A stretch of 64,000 nt of DNA from Dimorphilus gyrociliatus (taxonomy: Eukaryota; Annelida; Polychaeta; Dinophilidae). The position numbers and the translations under genes are program-made. The stretch is from NCBI GenBank assembly GCA_904063045.1, contig CAJFCJ010000019.1, forward strand, positions 496,001 through 560,000, read 5' to 3'. Positions within the stretch are counted from its first letter, which is position 1, and each line of letters opens with the position of its first letter. The notes beneath the pieces were generated by a model. That model was not told the origin of the DNA and searched no databases. It was given only the letters and a program-made list of their open reading frames with translations. Positions 11,033 through 25,134 of this stretch are shown here, one piece after another.

Positions 11033-14000
11033 ATGATTTTCGGGAAATTACTCTTTTTTTTAACATATATCATTTCATTTATTGTTTATTCTCATCAACA
11101 AGTAACAACAGGTAAGAATAATAACGGATATAGTAAAAAACTTTACTCCATTATTTATTCAGAAAGTTATTAAATAAGCTTTGTTACGTTTCTTCGTGTA
11201 ATTTCAGATATAAGCATATCAAATGTATTAGAAACAAGCTCCCTTCCACTTAAACAATCAATTGCTACCTCTTTGGATCTACAATTTTCAATTGATAATA
11301 CTGGCTTGAATGTTCCCGCTGCTACTACTCCAGATATTATTTACACATTTTACGTCAGAGTAAATATAATATCCATAAACTAGTTAAATCTTTTCAAAGT
11401 AAAATCTGCGCATTTATCTGCAGTATGAAAATGTTGGCGAAAACTTAGGACTCTCTGAAATATTATTGACTGGGGTAACTCCTAGTCAATCTGATGCTCA
11501 TAATACTGGTCTTACAAAATTATTTTCCGTATCCTCTATATCACTAACCATTCCGGTAATTTCATTTACATATTTAACATAAAACGAATATAACAAACAA
11601 TATTTTCTACATTAAAAGGCGGCAAGCTGTTTAGTTATAACGAAACTTTGCGTCAGGGTTTCACCAAACGTTGCTCATATCACAGACGCCAATGCTGCTA
11701 ATGACTTATCTTGTTTAGATATTGAAAGCAGAAAATCATGCGCTCCGGGTAAATTTGTGTGAACCTATAATTTCTATTATTATTTATAAAATGTGCTATA
11801 AATTTTTAACTATCAGATCCATCTTTGACAACTTTTACATCATTAACTTCATCATCAATATCTACAAACTACTTGAAAAGAGATACTGCAGGCACAATTA
11901 CTTTATCGGTCACCGTTCAAAATTCGGCGGCATCTGGATCAGGCAATGATATAACTGCCGTTACTGGGGCCAGTCAGAACTTTGAGTTTCAATGCACTCT
12001 CGCTGAAGTTGATCTAAAAAGTAATGCAGGAACTTCTTCATATTCATCTCCTTCTGGGATAACAATGGATGTCCAACAAGCACTAAATGCTGGAGCTTCA
12101 GTATCAAGTGATATGACAATTTCCTACACTCTAACATCGGCCAATTGTGCTTCAACCCATTTTATTTGTGTTAAATTATCCATTCCTTCCACAGCCAGCT
12201 ACAATGATATTAATACTGCTGACAGCAGTAATGTTATTTGTACTAGCATTGATACATTGAAAGTTTGTACTCCTCTTCTTGGACTTTCAATTACGTCTTT
12301 GGTATCACAAGCTACTCCACCAATTTATAAAGCGAATGTAGCAACCACAACAAACGTTCTTGTATCAATAGGCAACACAGCAGCAAACACACCATCTGGT
12401 CATGGAAATGATATTCCTCTTGCAGATAGCGGAGGAATCAATTACTTACTAACCGCTAGATTCAGGAACTCTGCAGACAACTTAGGATTAGCATCGCAAA
12501 CCGTAACACTCAATACACCATCTCATGCAGAAAGAGCACTTTCCGCATCGGGAAGTTCAGAAAATTTTGATGGAACTGTTGTTGTGACACTTCCAACAGC
12601 AAATTGTGGTGATATAACATACCTCTGTATTAAGGTTGAAACTGGTACAGGTGCGACATACGTTGCTACAGCCGTTGAACAATGTTCAGATATAACAGCT
12701 ATCAAGTCCTGTCCCACTAATGTCGAAGTAACTGTTTTAGCTATTTCAGGAGGTGGGACTTATCTTAAAAAGGATACTACAACTTCATATTCCACAACAT
12801 CAACAATCTCTAACACTGGATCAAACATTCTTGTTAATCCTTCTCAAGATAACTTTATTATAGAATACCAACTGTCGAATGTCGATGTTAGAAGTACAGG
12901 TTTGGCTTCGAATACTTTAGGCCATACAGCAGTTACAGCCACAGTGACACCGGTCTCCGACTTACGAACTGGTTTATTAAATGCTGGAACGTTTGCATTT
13001 ACGTGTCAAGGCTCAGTACAAAATCCAGTGGGTAAATGTATTGAAACTAGATGGCTTTGCATACATATCTATCCTGCCGGAACAGCCACTTATGAAGATA
13101 CAGATAACACAGATGATTGGAGGTGCATATCGCTTTCCCGTACATGTGATACTGATCCTACAATAAATTTACCTCTTACAATATCGCCAACAAATACTTA
13201 TGCTATACAAGATTCGGCTAATTTGATTGGAATATCGACTGTTGTGGCTAACTCTGCAACATTCACTGTAGGTAACAATATTATAGCAGTCACGGGTTCA
13301 GATGCTAACTTCGCTTTCGAAGTGTCTCTATCAAATGTTGATCTAAGAACAACTGCAGGAACAGAGAGTTGGCAAACTGTTAGTGGAATATCTTCCGGCA
13401 CTCTTCAACAAGGTCTAAATGGTCAAGCAACATTTTCCTTAACGGCCTCCTATAGTTTAACACTAACATCTGCCACGTGTAGCTCGAGTAAATTCTTTTG
13501 TTTGAAATTAATTGTACCAGCCACATCTAGCTATTTGGACATTGATTCAGCAGCATCTAGTAACATTGCTTGTTCTGACCTAAACGCACATAAAGTATGT
13601 GATCCACAGTTAAGTTTAGCCATAACTTCAATTGACCCACAATCTACACCGAAAACCTATAAAGCTGGTATATCTCAAACTATTGATTATGATGTTGTTC
13701 TCTCAAATACTGGGAGCACAACACCGGCCGATCATGGAAACGATATTCCAGCTGCTGTTGGAGCTTCGGACGTCAATTGGCTTTTAAAAACTAGATATAC
13801 TGACAGTGATACTGCAGACACTCTCGCTTTAAGTGAACAAACTGTTACATTAACTACTTCCAGTGTTGGACGAAGTGGATTAGCCGCTGGAGGAACGTTA
13901 AACCTTGTTGGATCTGCAACTATCACTTTACCTTCAGCTCAATGTTCGAGTATTAAATTCTTGTGCATTAGTATTTCACCCGGAAGCATGGCGACCCATA

Positions 14001-17000
14001 CTGAACCTACAGTTTCTAAATGTAAAGATATTGAAGCGGACAAAATTTGTTCACCAGATCCGTCTTTAACTGCTTTGGCTTCATTGACCAGTGCTTCGAT
14101 TAATTCGAAACGTTTGATGAGGAATACGGCTGGTGTTGTTACTTTATCTGTCACCGTTCAAAATTCGGCGGCATCTGGATCAGGCAATGATATAACTGCC
14201 GTTACTGGGGCCAGTCAGAACTTTGAGTTTCAATGCAGTCTCGCTGAAGTTGATCTAAAAAGTAATGCAGGAACTTCTTCATATTCATCTCCTTCTGGGA
14301 TAACAATGGATGTCCAACAAGCACTAAATGCTGGAGCTTCAGTATCAAGTGATATGACAATTTCCTACACTCTAACATCGGCCAATTGTGCTTCAACCCA
14401 TTTTATTTGTGTTAAATTATCCATTCCTTCCACAGCCAGCTACAATGATATTAATACTGCTGACAGCAGTAATGTTATTTGTACTAGCATTGATACATTG
14501 AAAGTTTGCACTCCTCTTCTTGGACTTTCAATTTCATCTTTGGTATCACAAGCTACTCCACCAATTTATAAAGCGAATGTAGCTACCACAACAAACGTTC
14601 TTGTATCAATAGGCAACACAGCAGCAAACACACCATCTGGTCATGGAAATGATATTCCTCTTGCAGATAGCGGAGGAATCAATTACTTACTAACCACCAG
14701 ATTCAGGAACTCTGCAGACAACTTAGGATTAGCATCGCAAACCGTAACACTCAATACACCATCTCATGCAGAAAGAGCACTTTCCGCATCGGGAAGTTCA
14801 GAAAATTTTGATGGAACTGTTGTTGTGACACTTCCAACAGCAAATTGTGGTGATATAACATTCCTCTGTATTAAGGTTGAAACTGGTTCAGGTGCGACAT
14901 ACGTTGCTACAGCCGTTGAACAATGTTCAGATATAACAGCTATCAAGTCCTGTCCAACTAATGTTGAAGTAACTGTTTTCACTGATTCTTCAAGTCCAAC
15001 TTATCTTAAAAAGGACACTTCGACCTCATATTCCACAACCGCAACAATCTCTAACACTGGATCAAACATTCTTGTTAATCCTTCTCAAGATAACTTTATT
15101 ATAGAATACCAACTGTCGAATGTCGATGTTAGAAGTACAGGTTTGGCTTCGAATACTTTAGGCCATACAGCAGTTACAGCCACAGTGACACCGGTCTCCG
15201 ACTTACGAACTGGTTTATTAAATGCTGGAACGTTTGTATTTACGTGTCAAGCTTCAGTACAAAATCCTGTGGGTAAATGTATTGAAACTAGATGGCTTTG
15301 CGTTCATATCTATCCTGCCGGGACTGCCACGTATGAAGATACGGATAACACAGATGATTGGAGGTGCATATCGCTTTCCCGTACATGTGATACTGATCCT
15401 ACAATAAATTTACCTCTTACAATATCGCCAACAAATACTTATGCTATACAAGATTCGGCTAATTTGATTGGAATATCGACTGTTGTGGCTAACTCTGCAA
15501 CATTCACTGTAGGTAACAATATTATAGCAGTCACGGGTTCAGATGCTAACTTCGCTTTCGAAGTGTCTCTATCAAATGTTGATCTAAGAACAACTGCAGG
15601 AACAGAGAGTTGGCAAACTGTTAGTGGAATATCTTCCGGCACTCTTCAACAAGGTCTAAATGGTCAAGCAACATTTTCCTTAACGGCCTCCTATAGTTTA
15701 ACACTAACATCTGCCACGTGTAGCTCGAGTAAATTCTTTTGTTTGAAATTAATTGTACCAGCCACATCTAGCTATTTGGACATTGATTCAGCAGCATCTA
15801 GTAACATTGCTTGTTCTGACCTAAACGCACATAAAGTATGTGATCCACAGTTAAGTTTAGCCATAACTTCAATTGACCCACAATCTACACCGAAAACCTA
15901 TAAAGCTGGTATATCTCAAACTATTGATTATGATGTTGTTCTCTCAAATACTGGGAGCACAACACCGGCCGATCATGGAAACGATATTCCAGCTGCTGTT
16001 GGAGCTTCGGACGTCAATTGGCTTTTAAAAACTAGATATACTGACAGTGATACTGCAGACACTCTCGCTTTAAGTGAACAAACTGTTACATTAACTACTT
16101 CCAGTGTTGGACGAAGTGGATTAGCCGCTGGAGGAACGTTAAACCTTGTTGGATCTGCAACTATCACTTTACCTTCAGCTCAATGTTCGAGTATTAAATT
16201 CTTGTGCATTAGTATTTCACCCGGAAGCATGGCGACCCATACTGAACCTACAGTTTCTAAATGTAAAGATATTGAAGCGGACAAAATTTGTTCACCAGAT
16301 CCGTCTTTAACTGTTTTGGCTTCATTGACCAGTACTTCGATTAATACGAAACGTTTGATGAGGAATACGGCTGGTGTTGTTACTTTATCTGTCACCGTTC
16401 AAAATTCGGCGGCATCTGGATCAGGCAACGATATAACTGCCGTTACTGGGGCCAGTCAGAACTTTGATTTTCAATGCACTCTCGCTGAAGTTGATCTAAA
16501 AAGTAATACAGGAACTTCTTCATATTCATCTCCTTCTGGGATAACAATGGATGTCCAACAAGCACTTAATGCTGGAGCTTCAGTATCAAGTGATATGACA
16601 ATTTCCTACACTCTAACATCGGCCAATTGTGCTTCAACCCATTTTATTTGTGTTAAATTATCCATTCCTTCCACAGCCAGCTACAATGATATTAATACTG
16701 CTGACAGCAGTAATGTTATTTGTACTAGCATTGATACTTTGAAAGTTTGCACCCCTCTTCTTGGACTTTCAATTACGTCTTTGGTATCACAAGCTACTCC
16801 ACCAATTTATAAAGCGAATGTAGCAACCACAACAAACGTTCTTGTATCAATAGGCAACACAGCAGCAAACACACCATCTGGTCATGGAAATGATATCCCT
16901 CTTGCAGATAGCGGAGGAATCAATTACTTACTAACCACCAGATTCAGGAACTCTGCAGACAACTTAGGATTAGCATCGCAAACCGTAACACTCAATACAC

Positions 17001-20000
17001 CATCTCATGCAGAAAGAGCACTTTCCGCATCGGGAAGTTCAGAAAATTTTGATGGAACTGTTGTTGTGACACTTCCAACAGCAAATTGTGGTGATATAAC
17101 ATTCCTCTGTATTAAGGTTGAAACTGGTTCAGGTGCGACATACGTTGCTACAGCCGTTGAACAATGTTCAGATATATCAGCTATCAAGTCCTGTCCAACT
17201 AATGTTGAAGTAACTGTTTTCACTGATTCTTCAAGTCCAACTTATCTTAAAAAGGACACTTCGACCTCATATTCCACAACCGCAACAATCTCTAACACTG
17301 GATCAAACATTCTTGTTAATCCTTCTCAAGATAACTTTGTTATAGAATATCAACTGTCCAATGTCGATATAAGAAGTACTGGAGTGGCTTCAAATACTTT
17401 AGGCCATACAGCAGTTACAGCCACAGTGACACCGGTCTCCGACTTACGAACTGGTTTATTAAATGCTGGAACGTTTGTATTTACGTGTCAAGCTTCAGTA
17501 CAAAATCCTGTGGGTAAATGTCTTGATAGTAGATGGCTTTGCATACATATCTATTCCGCCGGGACTGCCACATATGAAGATACAGATAACACGGATGATT
17601 GGAGGTGCATATTGCTTTCCCGTACATGTGATACTGACCCTACAATAAATTTACCTCTTACAATATCGCCAACAAATACTTATGCTATACAAGATTCGGC
17701 TAATTTGATTGGAATATCGACTGTTGTGGCTAACTCTGCAACATTCACTGTAGGTAACAATATTATAGCAGTCACGGGTTCAGATGCTAACTTCGCTTTC
17801 GAAGTGTCTCTATCAAATGTTGATCTAAGAACAACTGCAGGTACAGAGAGTTGGCAAACTGTTAGTGGAATATCTTCCGGCACTCTTCAACAAGGTCTAA
17901 ATGGTCAAGCAACATTTTCCTTAACGGCCTCCTATAGTTTAACACTAACGTCTGCCACTTGTAGCTCGAGTAAATTCTTTTGTTTGAAATTAATTGTACC
18001 AGCCACATCTAGCTATTTGGACATTGATTCAGCAGCATCTAGTAACATTGCTTGTTCTGACCTAAACGCACATAAAGTATGTGATCCACAGTTAAGTTTA
18101 GCCATAACTTCAATTGACCCACAATCTACACCGAAAACCTATAAAGCTGGTATATCTCAAACTATTGATTATGATGTTATTCTCTCGAATACCGGGAGCA
18201 CAACACCGGCAGATCATGGAAACGATATTCCAGCTGCTGTTGGAGCTTCGGACGTCAATTGGCTTTTAAAAACTAGATATACTGACAGTGATACTGCAGA
18301 CACTCTCGCTTTAAGTGAACAAACTGTTACATTAACTACTTCCAGTGTTGGACGAAGTGGATTAGCCGCTGGAGGAACGTTAAACCTTGTTGGAACTGCC
18401 ACTATCACTTTACCTTCAGCTCAATGTTCGAGTATTAAATTCTTGTGCATTAGTATTTCACCCGGAAGCATGGCGACCCATTCTGAACCTACAGTTTCTA
18501 AATGTAAAGATATTGAATCGGACAAATCATGTTCTCCTGATCCAAAAGTTTCTTCTCTTTCCATAAGTCCAGGAGGGTTGAAGTTTAACTCTGACACTGA
18601 CCTTGCGATAACAATTCAATCAGACATTGAAAATGTTGGGACTGCTGGTAATGATTTACCACCTAATCCTGGTTCGACTAATTTCGATGCCGAAATGTTT
18701 TTTTCTAGTGCTGATGTTCGGGCAGGGGGTACAGATACTTTGACTGCCACAAAGTATGCTGTTACAGTTACAAGTAATAAAGACGCTGGTATAGCAGCTG
18801 GAGCCACTGTCACTTTAGATGGATCTGTAACTGTGCGTCTGGGAAATGAATGTGAGAATGCAAAATTTCTCTGTTTTACTTTAAAAGCAGCTTCAACAGC
18901 GACATATGCAGATGAAGATGTAAGTGCATCAAGTAATACATTCTGTAACGATATTAGTTCTTCCAAGTTTTGTAGATCAGGTATAGAATTTTTTTAAAAT
19001 ATGCCTTTTTGTTGTTTTTGATAATTTGATAATTATTTTTTAGATTTGAAAATTTCATCCCTAACGCTTACAAGTAATAATTTCATACAAGACCAAGCGA
19101 ACTCTTTAAATATTGAATTCGATTTGGGTAATGACGGAGCAGCCGGTATTCAATCTACAACGCGTAAGCACATGTGTAATGATATTTTTTCTTTTTTTAA
19201 TCACATTTTTTTTATCTAAAGTTCCGACTGTTAATAAAGAGATCAAAGTTAAAGCTTCGGATCAAGACTTAGGCTCTGTAGGTGCAAGCTCAGATACTTT
19301 GGGAGCAGTTGCAACTGATTTATCAGTCAGTCCCGCAAGTCAAAAGTCTGCAGGGCTACTTTCCGGTAGTTCAGTTCATATAACTGGGACTGTTTCGATT
19401 ACCATTTCTGCTGCTCAATGCCAGAATGCCTTATGGCTTTGCGTGTCTGTCCTTCCTCCTACTGGTGCCACTTATATTGATTTAGATGAATCGAATAATT
19501 GGGAATGCATTGATATCTCAACAAAACGAACTTGTTTACCAGGTTTCTATTTAGGTTTTTTTTTTAATTTCAGAACTAAAAGTAAAAAATTTCTTGTTTT
19601 TTTAAAGATCCAAAGTTCGCAGCAAGTTCTTTAACTGAAACTTCCAGTCAAGCTTTTATTATTGGTACAACTAAAACACTTTCTTTTAGCTTCGATATAA
19701 CAAATGGAGCGTCAGCAGTATCGGGAAATACTGTTTTGGCTGTGACAGGAGTAAACGTAAACTTTGGATTTTCGGCACTCTTAACAAATGCTGACATAGG
19801 AGGTGGAGGTACGGATACCCTGAGTCAAACGCCTGTTGCTGTCACAGTTAGCCTTGCTTCTCTACAGCAAAGTTTAGCTCCAAGTGCTACCGCAACAGTA
19901 ACTGGAACTGCAACAATAACCTTTCCTAGTGGTCTTCAGTGCACGCAATTAACTCATGTCTGCATAACTTTAATAGTAGGAACGGGAGCTAGTTACACTG

Positions 20001-23000
20001 ATGCTGATACAACTAATAATGTGATTTGTCTAGACATTACAAATAGGAAAACATGCGGTCCAGATCCTGCTTTGGTATCTGTAACGGAAGCGGCAAATGC
20101 CAATTTAGATACAGGTGTTGCAAAAACACTTTCAATATCCGTATCAATAGAGAACAAAGCTGCAGCGTCAAGTGGAAATGACCTTTTGAGTGTTATAGCC
20201 CCAAATGCAAACTTTATTCTCGAGTCACAATTCTCAGATGTAGATATTGGTAATGGTGGAACGGATACACTTGCTTTGGCCAAATCAGCTGTAACTATTA
20301 CACCTGCATCAGATGCTCTTAAAGCCATAAGCCAAGGTGCAACTGAAACAATCGGTGCTACAGCTTCAGTCACTGTACCCTCTGGTTCCTCATGTCAAAG
20401 TGTGACATACTTGTGCTTCCATCTATCGGTAGGAACAGGAGCTAGTTATATTGATGCCGATTTGAATAATAATGTTGTTTGCAAGGATATCAGTGCACAA
20501 AAAGCTTGTCAGCCTGACTTAACTATCACGAGTATTGGCATAACACCTGGTACCTTCTTAAAGATGAACACAGCGGTTACTGTTGTTTCAAATGTCACAA
20601 TACAAAATGCGGCATCTGGCAGCCGGTCAAATATTGCTACCGCAACTGCTCCAGTAACAAACTATGCTCTTCAATATAAACTTTCTAGAGATAATTTAGA
20701 AACAAACGTAGACACACTAGGTCTCTCCCCTGTAACCGCAACGGGATTACCAGTATCTGATCTCAGACTGAGCTTGGCTTCTCAAGAATCAATAACAGTA
20801 CAAATAACGGGAGATTTAACAGTTCCAATATTGGATTGTAAATTAGTATTATATCTATGCGTAAGAGTAGATCCAGGTACTGCAGGGTATACGGAAATGC
20901 TGTCAACTAATAATTACAAGTGCGAAAGTATTACAGCAAAAAGAACATGTGGCCCTAGTATGTTTATTATAAATTTCTTTTAACTAGTAGCTAATTTATA
21001 CCCTCTTATAGACGTAGACATTCAAACACTCACTCAACCATCATCCGCAATGATAAATGAGGGCTCAACTACTGAATTAAATTTTCAACTGCAAATTGTT
21101 AACATTGCAACAGCCGCAACAGAGAATGATGTCTTGGCTGTGATATCCCCCGCGTCCAACTATAAAGTTACTGTCCAGCTATCTAATGCTAATTTAGAAA
21201 CAGGTGGAACCGACACCTTGGGATTAACAACTGTTGATTTAACAATACCGGATAATACTCAAACAGTGCATATCATTTATATATCCTCTAGACATATTTA
21301 TCATTCTGTTTTCAACAGGTTCAAGATTTGATTGCTGCAGGACCTGCAAAAACATTAGATTCCATTGCAAATTTTACAGTTCCCGACGGTAAATGCATAG
21401 GATTGCTATTCGCTTGCGCAACAATAGCGCCCGAAGCTTCTTCCAGTTACGTTGACGTTGATACCTCAAATAATGTGCAATGTATTGATATTTCGGGTCA
21501 AAGACAATGTAGACCTGGTAAGTTTGCGTAAAAATTTCAAAACAAAGGTCTAAGATGTGAACGTTTTTAATTATTTATAGTATGGAGTAATTTACCGGCC
21601 AGTATTATAATTAACGAAGATGAGTCGATTGAAAGGATATTAATAACGGCTGCTGCCACTGACCCAATTGGTGAAAGTTTAACATATGAAATGTCACCAA
21701 GACAACCAAGCGTTCCTTTTAAAATAACAAGCGGTAAAGTATTCCAAAGTTGCATTTTAGAGTCATAAAGTATGCTATTTTTACATTAGACGGGAAGATT
21801 AGTATAATAAATGCGCCTAATTTGGATTTTGAACCTGGTCCTCGTCAATATATATTAAATGTTTATGTATCTGATGGAGTATTTAATGAAACAACAACAT
21901 ACACGGTTAATGTAGCGGATGTAAATGAAGCTCCTAATATAACTAATTTACCAATGACAATTACACCATCAGAAAATTTAAAAGGAAATCTATTTACAAT
22001 CACAGGAGTAGATGTAGATTCTGGTGATAGTATTACTTATAGTTTCACTACAGTTCCTGCAACAACTGCCGGTCAACCTTTTAATATTAATACTGGAACT
22101 GGGGCAATAGAGGTGGCGTGGCCACCTGGATTGGATTATGAAAAAGTTACATCATATGTTATGACAGTTACAGCTACTGATAGTTCTGGCCTTACTAGTA
22201 TTAAAGATTTAACAATTGACGTTGTTAATGCTCCCGATCCACCGGAAATTAATAATTTACCTGCATCAATAGCGATTCTAGAAAATGTTACCACTTCCGC
22301 AGTGTTTTTCTCTATCAACGCTACAGATTTACAAAATGATGATATTCTCTTTAATTTATCTGTAACACCAGCTTCAGCACAAAATAAGTTTTTTATACAA
22401 AATGGACACGAAATTGCATTTATTGACAACCCTGACTTTAATGGAGCAACAGAACCCTTAATTACCATCACAGTTGTGCCATACGATACAACATCCTTAG
22501 TTGGAATAAGTCAAATTTTAACTTTAAACGTTATTAATGCTAATGACGAACCAAAGATTCATAATTTACCATCAAGTATCAGTATTCCAGAGGATTTCGC
22601 TATGGGAACTCCAGTATTTACGGTAAAATTTTCCTTGTGTTTTTTGAATTATCAATAAATTTTCCGTTATTTTATAGATAAATTGGGAGGATAGAGATGG
22701 TGATCAAGTTAATTGGGTATATACTGTTTCTCCATCTAATATGTCTACAGCCTTCAATATATCTAATAGTAATTATATTATAAAGTTATTTATTTTGTTG
22801 TTTATGTTGCAATTGAATTATTATTCTTGACAGATGGACTTATTCACATAACTAATAATCCTAGGTTGGATTATGAAACGCTTCAAAAGATAACGATTAC
22901 TATATCTGCATGCGATATAGCTATTTGTACAAACAACAAAGTTTTAGCAGTGAATATTAAAAATGTAGATGAAGCACCACGATTTACGCCTTCTTCCTTG

Positions 23001-24767
23001 AAAGCTAACCTTCCAGAATCAAGTCCTGTTGGGGGCTATGTAACTTTAAAATTTAACGCATCAGATGACGATATTGGAGATTCTTTTGCGTTTAAATTGA
23101 GTAGCGGAATTCACAATGATTATTTTACTATTAATCCAACAAATGGACAGTTAAAGCTTATTAAAGAATTAGACTATGAGAATTCTTCGCTACCAAAATC
23201 GTTTATATTTGGAATAATTGCTACGGATTCAACGAGCTTATCGTCTAGCTTAAGTGTTATTATAAATGTTACAAATGTCAACGAGCATCCGCCTGTATTT
23301 TTGCCCTCACTTTATAGGGCAACTGTAAAGGAAAATTCACCACCCGGTGTTACCGTTGTGCAAGTTTCTGCCACAGATGGTGATTCAGACATATTTGGCC
23401 GATTAGAGTTTTCAATTTCGGTTTTAAATAATGGTTCTACCTATTTGAAAGCCATACAAATAAGTAATACAAAAGCCGTTATTGTTACAAGTACGACACC
23501 GTACGACAGAGAGAAAACTCCAGTTCATAGCGCTTATGTCTATGCTGGAGATGGGGGAAGGACGTATCAGAGGGCCCATCTGTTGATAACAATTTTAGAC
23601 GACAACGATAATCCTCCAGTGTAATTCTACCTTAAATAATAGTCTAAAATCTTTTGTTAATAAAACTTTTATCTATTATAGATTTAATCCGTCGTGGTAC
23701 AATATGGAGGTTAGCTGGGATGCACCTGTAGCGACAAGCGTAAAAAAAATAGAAGTTACCGATCCTGATTCAAGTGATACTCGATTTACCTACACAGCTT
23801 TACAACCAGATACTTATTTTTATATTGGCGCATTAGATGGACAAGTTACAGTCAATGGAAAACTTGAAAATGATAGAGTATACATCCTTTTTGCAACAGC
23901 AACCGATATGGTAGGCCATAAAAGTACAAACAAAGCAACAATACGAGTTGATACATATGATAGAAATTTAATCTTAACTAATTGGACTGTAACAACAACT
24001 AGTGGTACATTTACAGAAGAGGATATCAAGGAATTTGAAAGAAATATTAGCACTTCCTGTACTCCTTGCTCAGCTAAGGTCACTAAAGTTGTTTTGACTG
24101 CAGATCCGTAAGTTCAAACTTAAATTTGCGTGGTATATAATAAAATAAGTGATAAATTTTTACCGTTATCTTATTTGTTTTCTTATCAACTTTCACCAGT
24201 AAAAAATTTGTTCTACTAACTTACTTCCTTGCTGATAATGGAACTTCACCTGGAGATACTAAAACCCCGAAGAACTATTTATCACAGGATAAGGTTGTTG
24301 ATCAATTTCAAAAAAATTCTGTTAATCAAAGAATAGGAGAAATGACAATTGAATCAATGGGACCATATAAAGAAACTAAAAAGGAAAATTGGTGGACAGA
24401 TACAGCTGGCGGACAAGCAGTCATCGCTGTAATATGCTTTTCTTCTCTAGTTATTGTTACTCATGCAATTGCCTATGCTGCTGATGTATTTTACTTCAAA
24501 GGAAGAGCACGGTAAATATAACAAAGAATAACTAGGAAGCTCAAAGGAATGAATTTATTATTTAAAACTTAAACATTCAGATATCGATTCTTCAAGTTCC
24601 AAACGAATGGAAGATCTCCTAAATCTCTATCGAGTGCATCTGTCGCTCCTTCGGAACAGCCTCAATCATCTGGATCAGGAGCTACAGTTAAAGACGTTGA
24701 ATTACGTTTAAATAGTTCTGAAACGGCGACTGGGGGTGGTCCATCAATTCCTGCAGCAGATTCTTAA
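11033..24767 (+). CDS. Giant type I membrane protein: about 22 Cys-bearing beta repeats plus cadherin repeats
   Basis: Seventeen exons: 11033-11111, 11208-11359, 11424-11555, 11619-11748, 11817-18980, 19044-19163, 19222-19542, 19608-20957, 21012-21265, 21319-21517, 21581-21733, 21790-22622, 22678-22768, 22834-23620, 23682-24107, 24200-24511 and 24581-24767, about 4,229 aa. It begins with a signal peptide (MIFGKLLFFLTYIISF). About 22 repeats of about 110-150 residues follow. Each has an N-terminal strand, a GNDI/NF...LSNVDL core, a Cys before FLCI/LCV, then a Y..D...N..C.DI...K.C end. This layout resembles CARDB/DUF11-type Ig-like folds, but I do not recognise the family. Residues about 3300-4060 are cadherin-like repeats (LDYE, DVNEAPNI, NVNEHPPVF, DDNDNPPVF). 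One membrane span sits near 4135-4157 and a tail of about 70 residues ends it. Many introns are phase 1, as in shuffled extracellular modules. A role in adhesion or surface coat is inference. Confidence 0.85.
11817..14056 (+). repeat. Tandem unit 1 of 3 (2,241-bp period)
   Basis: The first copy of the 747-residue unit inside the giant exon; it encodes five cysteine-bearing repeats. The first 80 or so bases and the start of the third repeat differ from copies 2 and 3. Most of the rest is nearly identical to them, including at synonymous sites. Confidence 0.95.
14057..16297 (+). repeat. Tandem unit 2 of 3 (2,241-bp period)
   Basis: The second copy, offset exactly 2,241 bp from unit 1: the same caccgttcaaaattcggcgg string is at 11911, 14152 and 16393. 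Differences from its neighbours are scattered and patchy. Confidence 0.95.
16298..18538 (+). repeat. Tandem unit 3 of 3 (2,241-bp period)
   Basis: The third copy. Local differences cluster in its third repeat (for example the segment at about 17340-17620), while repeats 4 and 5 are almost identical to units 1 and 2. A single further, diverged repeat follows before the exon ends at 18980. Confidence 0.95.
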
Positions 24768-25134
24768 TGAAAAATTAAGAAATTATTGTTGAAAATGCTC
24801 AATAAGAAGAAAATGTGTCTCACTTACTTCTCTTCGCAATTAACTCTTTTGAGCGAAGATCTCTCATGATATATCTTATATATATATATATTTATATTTA
24901 TTTATAGCTTGATATATTCACAGTTTTATAATATTCTTTTGGTTATATTGAATACATAAATAAGAATGTAAGGGATAGTAAAAAGTATATACAAATTTGC
25001 GTATCGATGTAAGTGTTAAGATTTAAAAAATGTGCAATTTCAACCTAACGTGTCCTTAGTTGTTTATCAAAAAAGCACGCTTGTATACGACGCCGCCTAT
25101 TTTTCTGTATTTTCTATTGTCATTCTCTCTCGAG
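24768..25134. other. Spacer between giant repeat gene and collagen
   Basis: No gene seen. It contains a short AT-dinucleotide tract near 24870-24900 and, presumably, the 3' end of the upstream gene and the collagen promoter. The spacer is only 367 bp. Confidence 0.4.

Noticed and set aside
12981-13166. Extra + strand frames inside the giant exon
   Set aside because: Out-of-frame shadows of the long coding frame.
11961-18408. Minus-strand frames of 60-72 aa recurring every 2,241 bp
   Set aside because: They are mirror frames of the tandem coding units and recur only because the units are duplicated.
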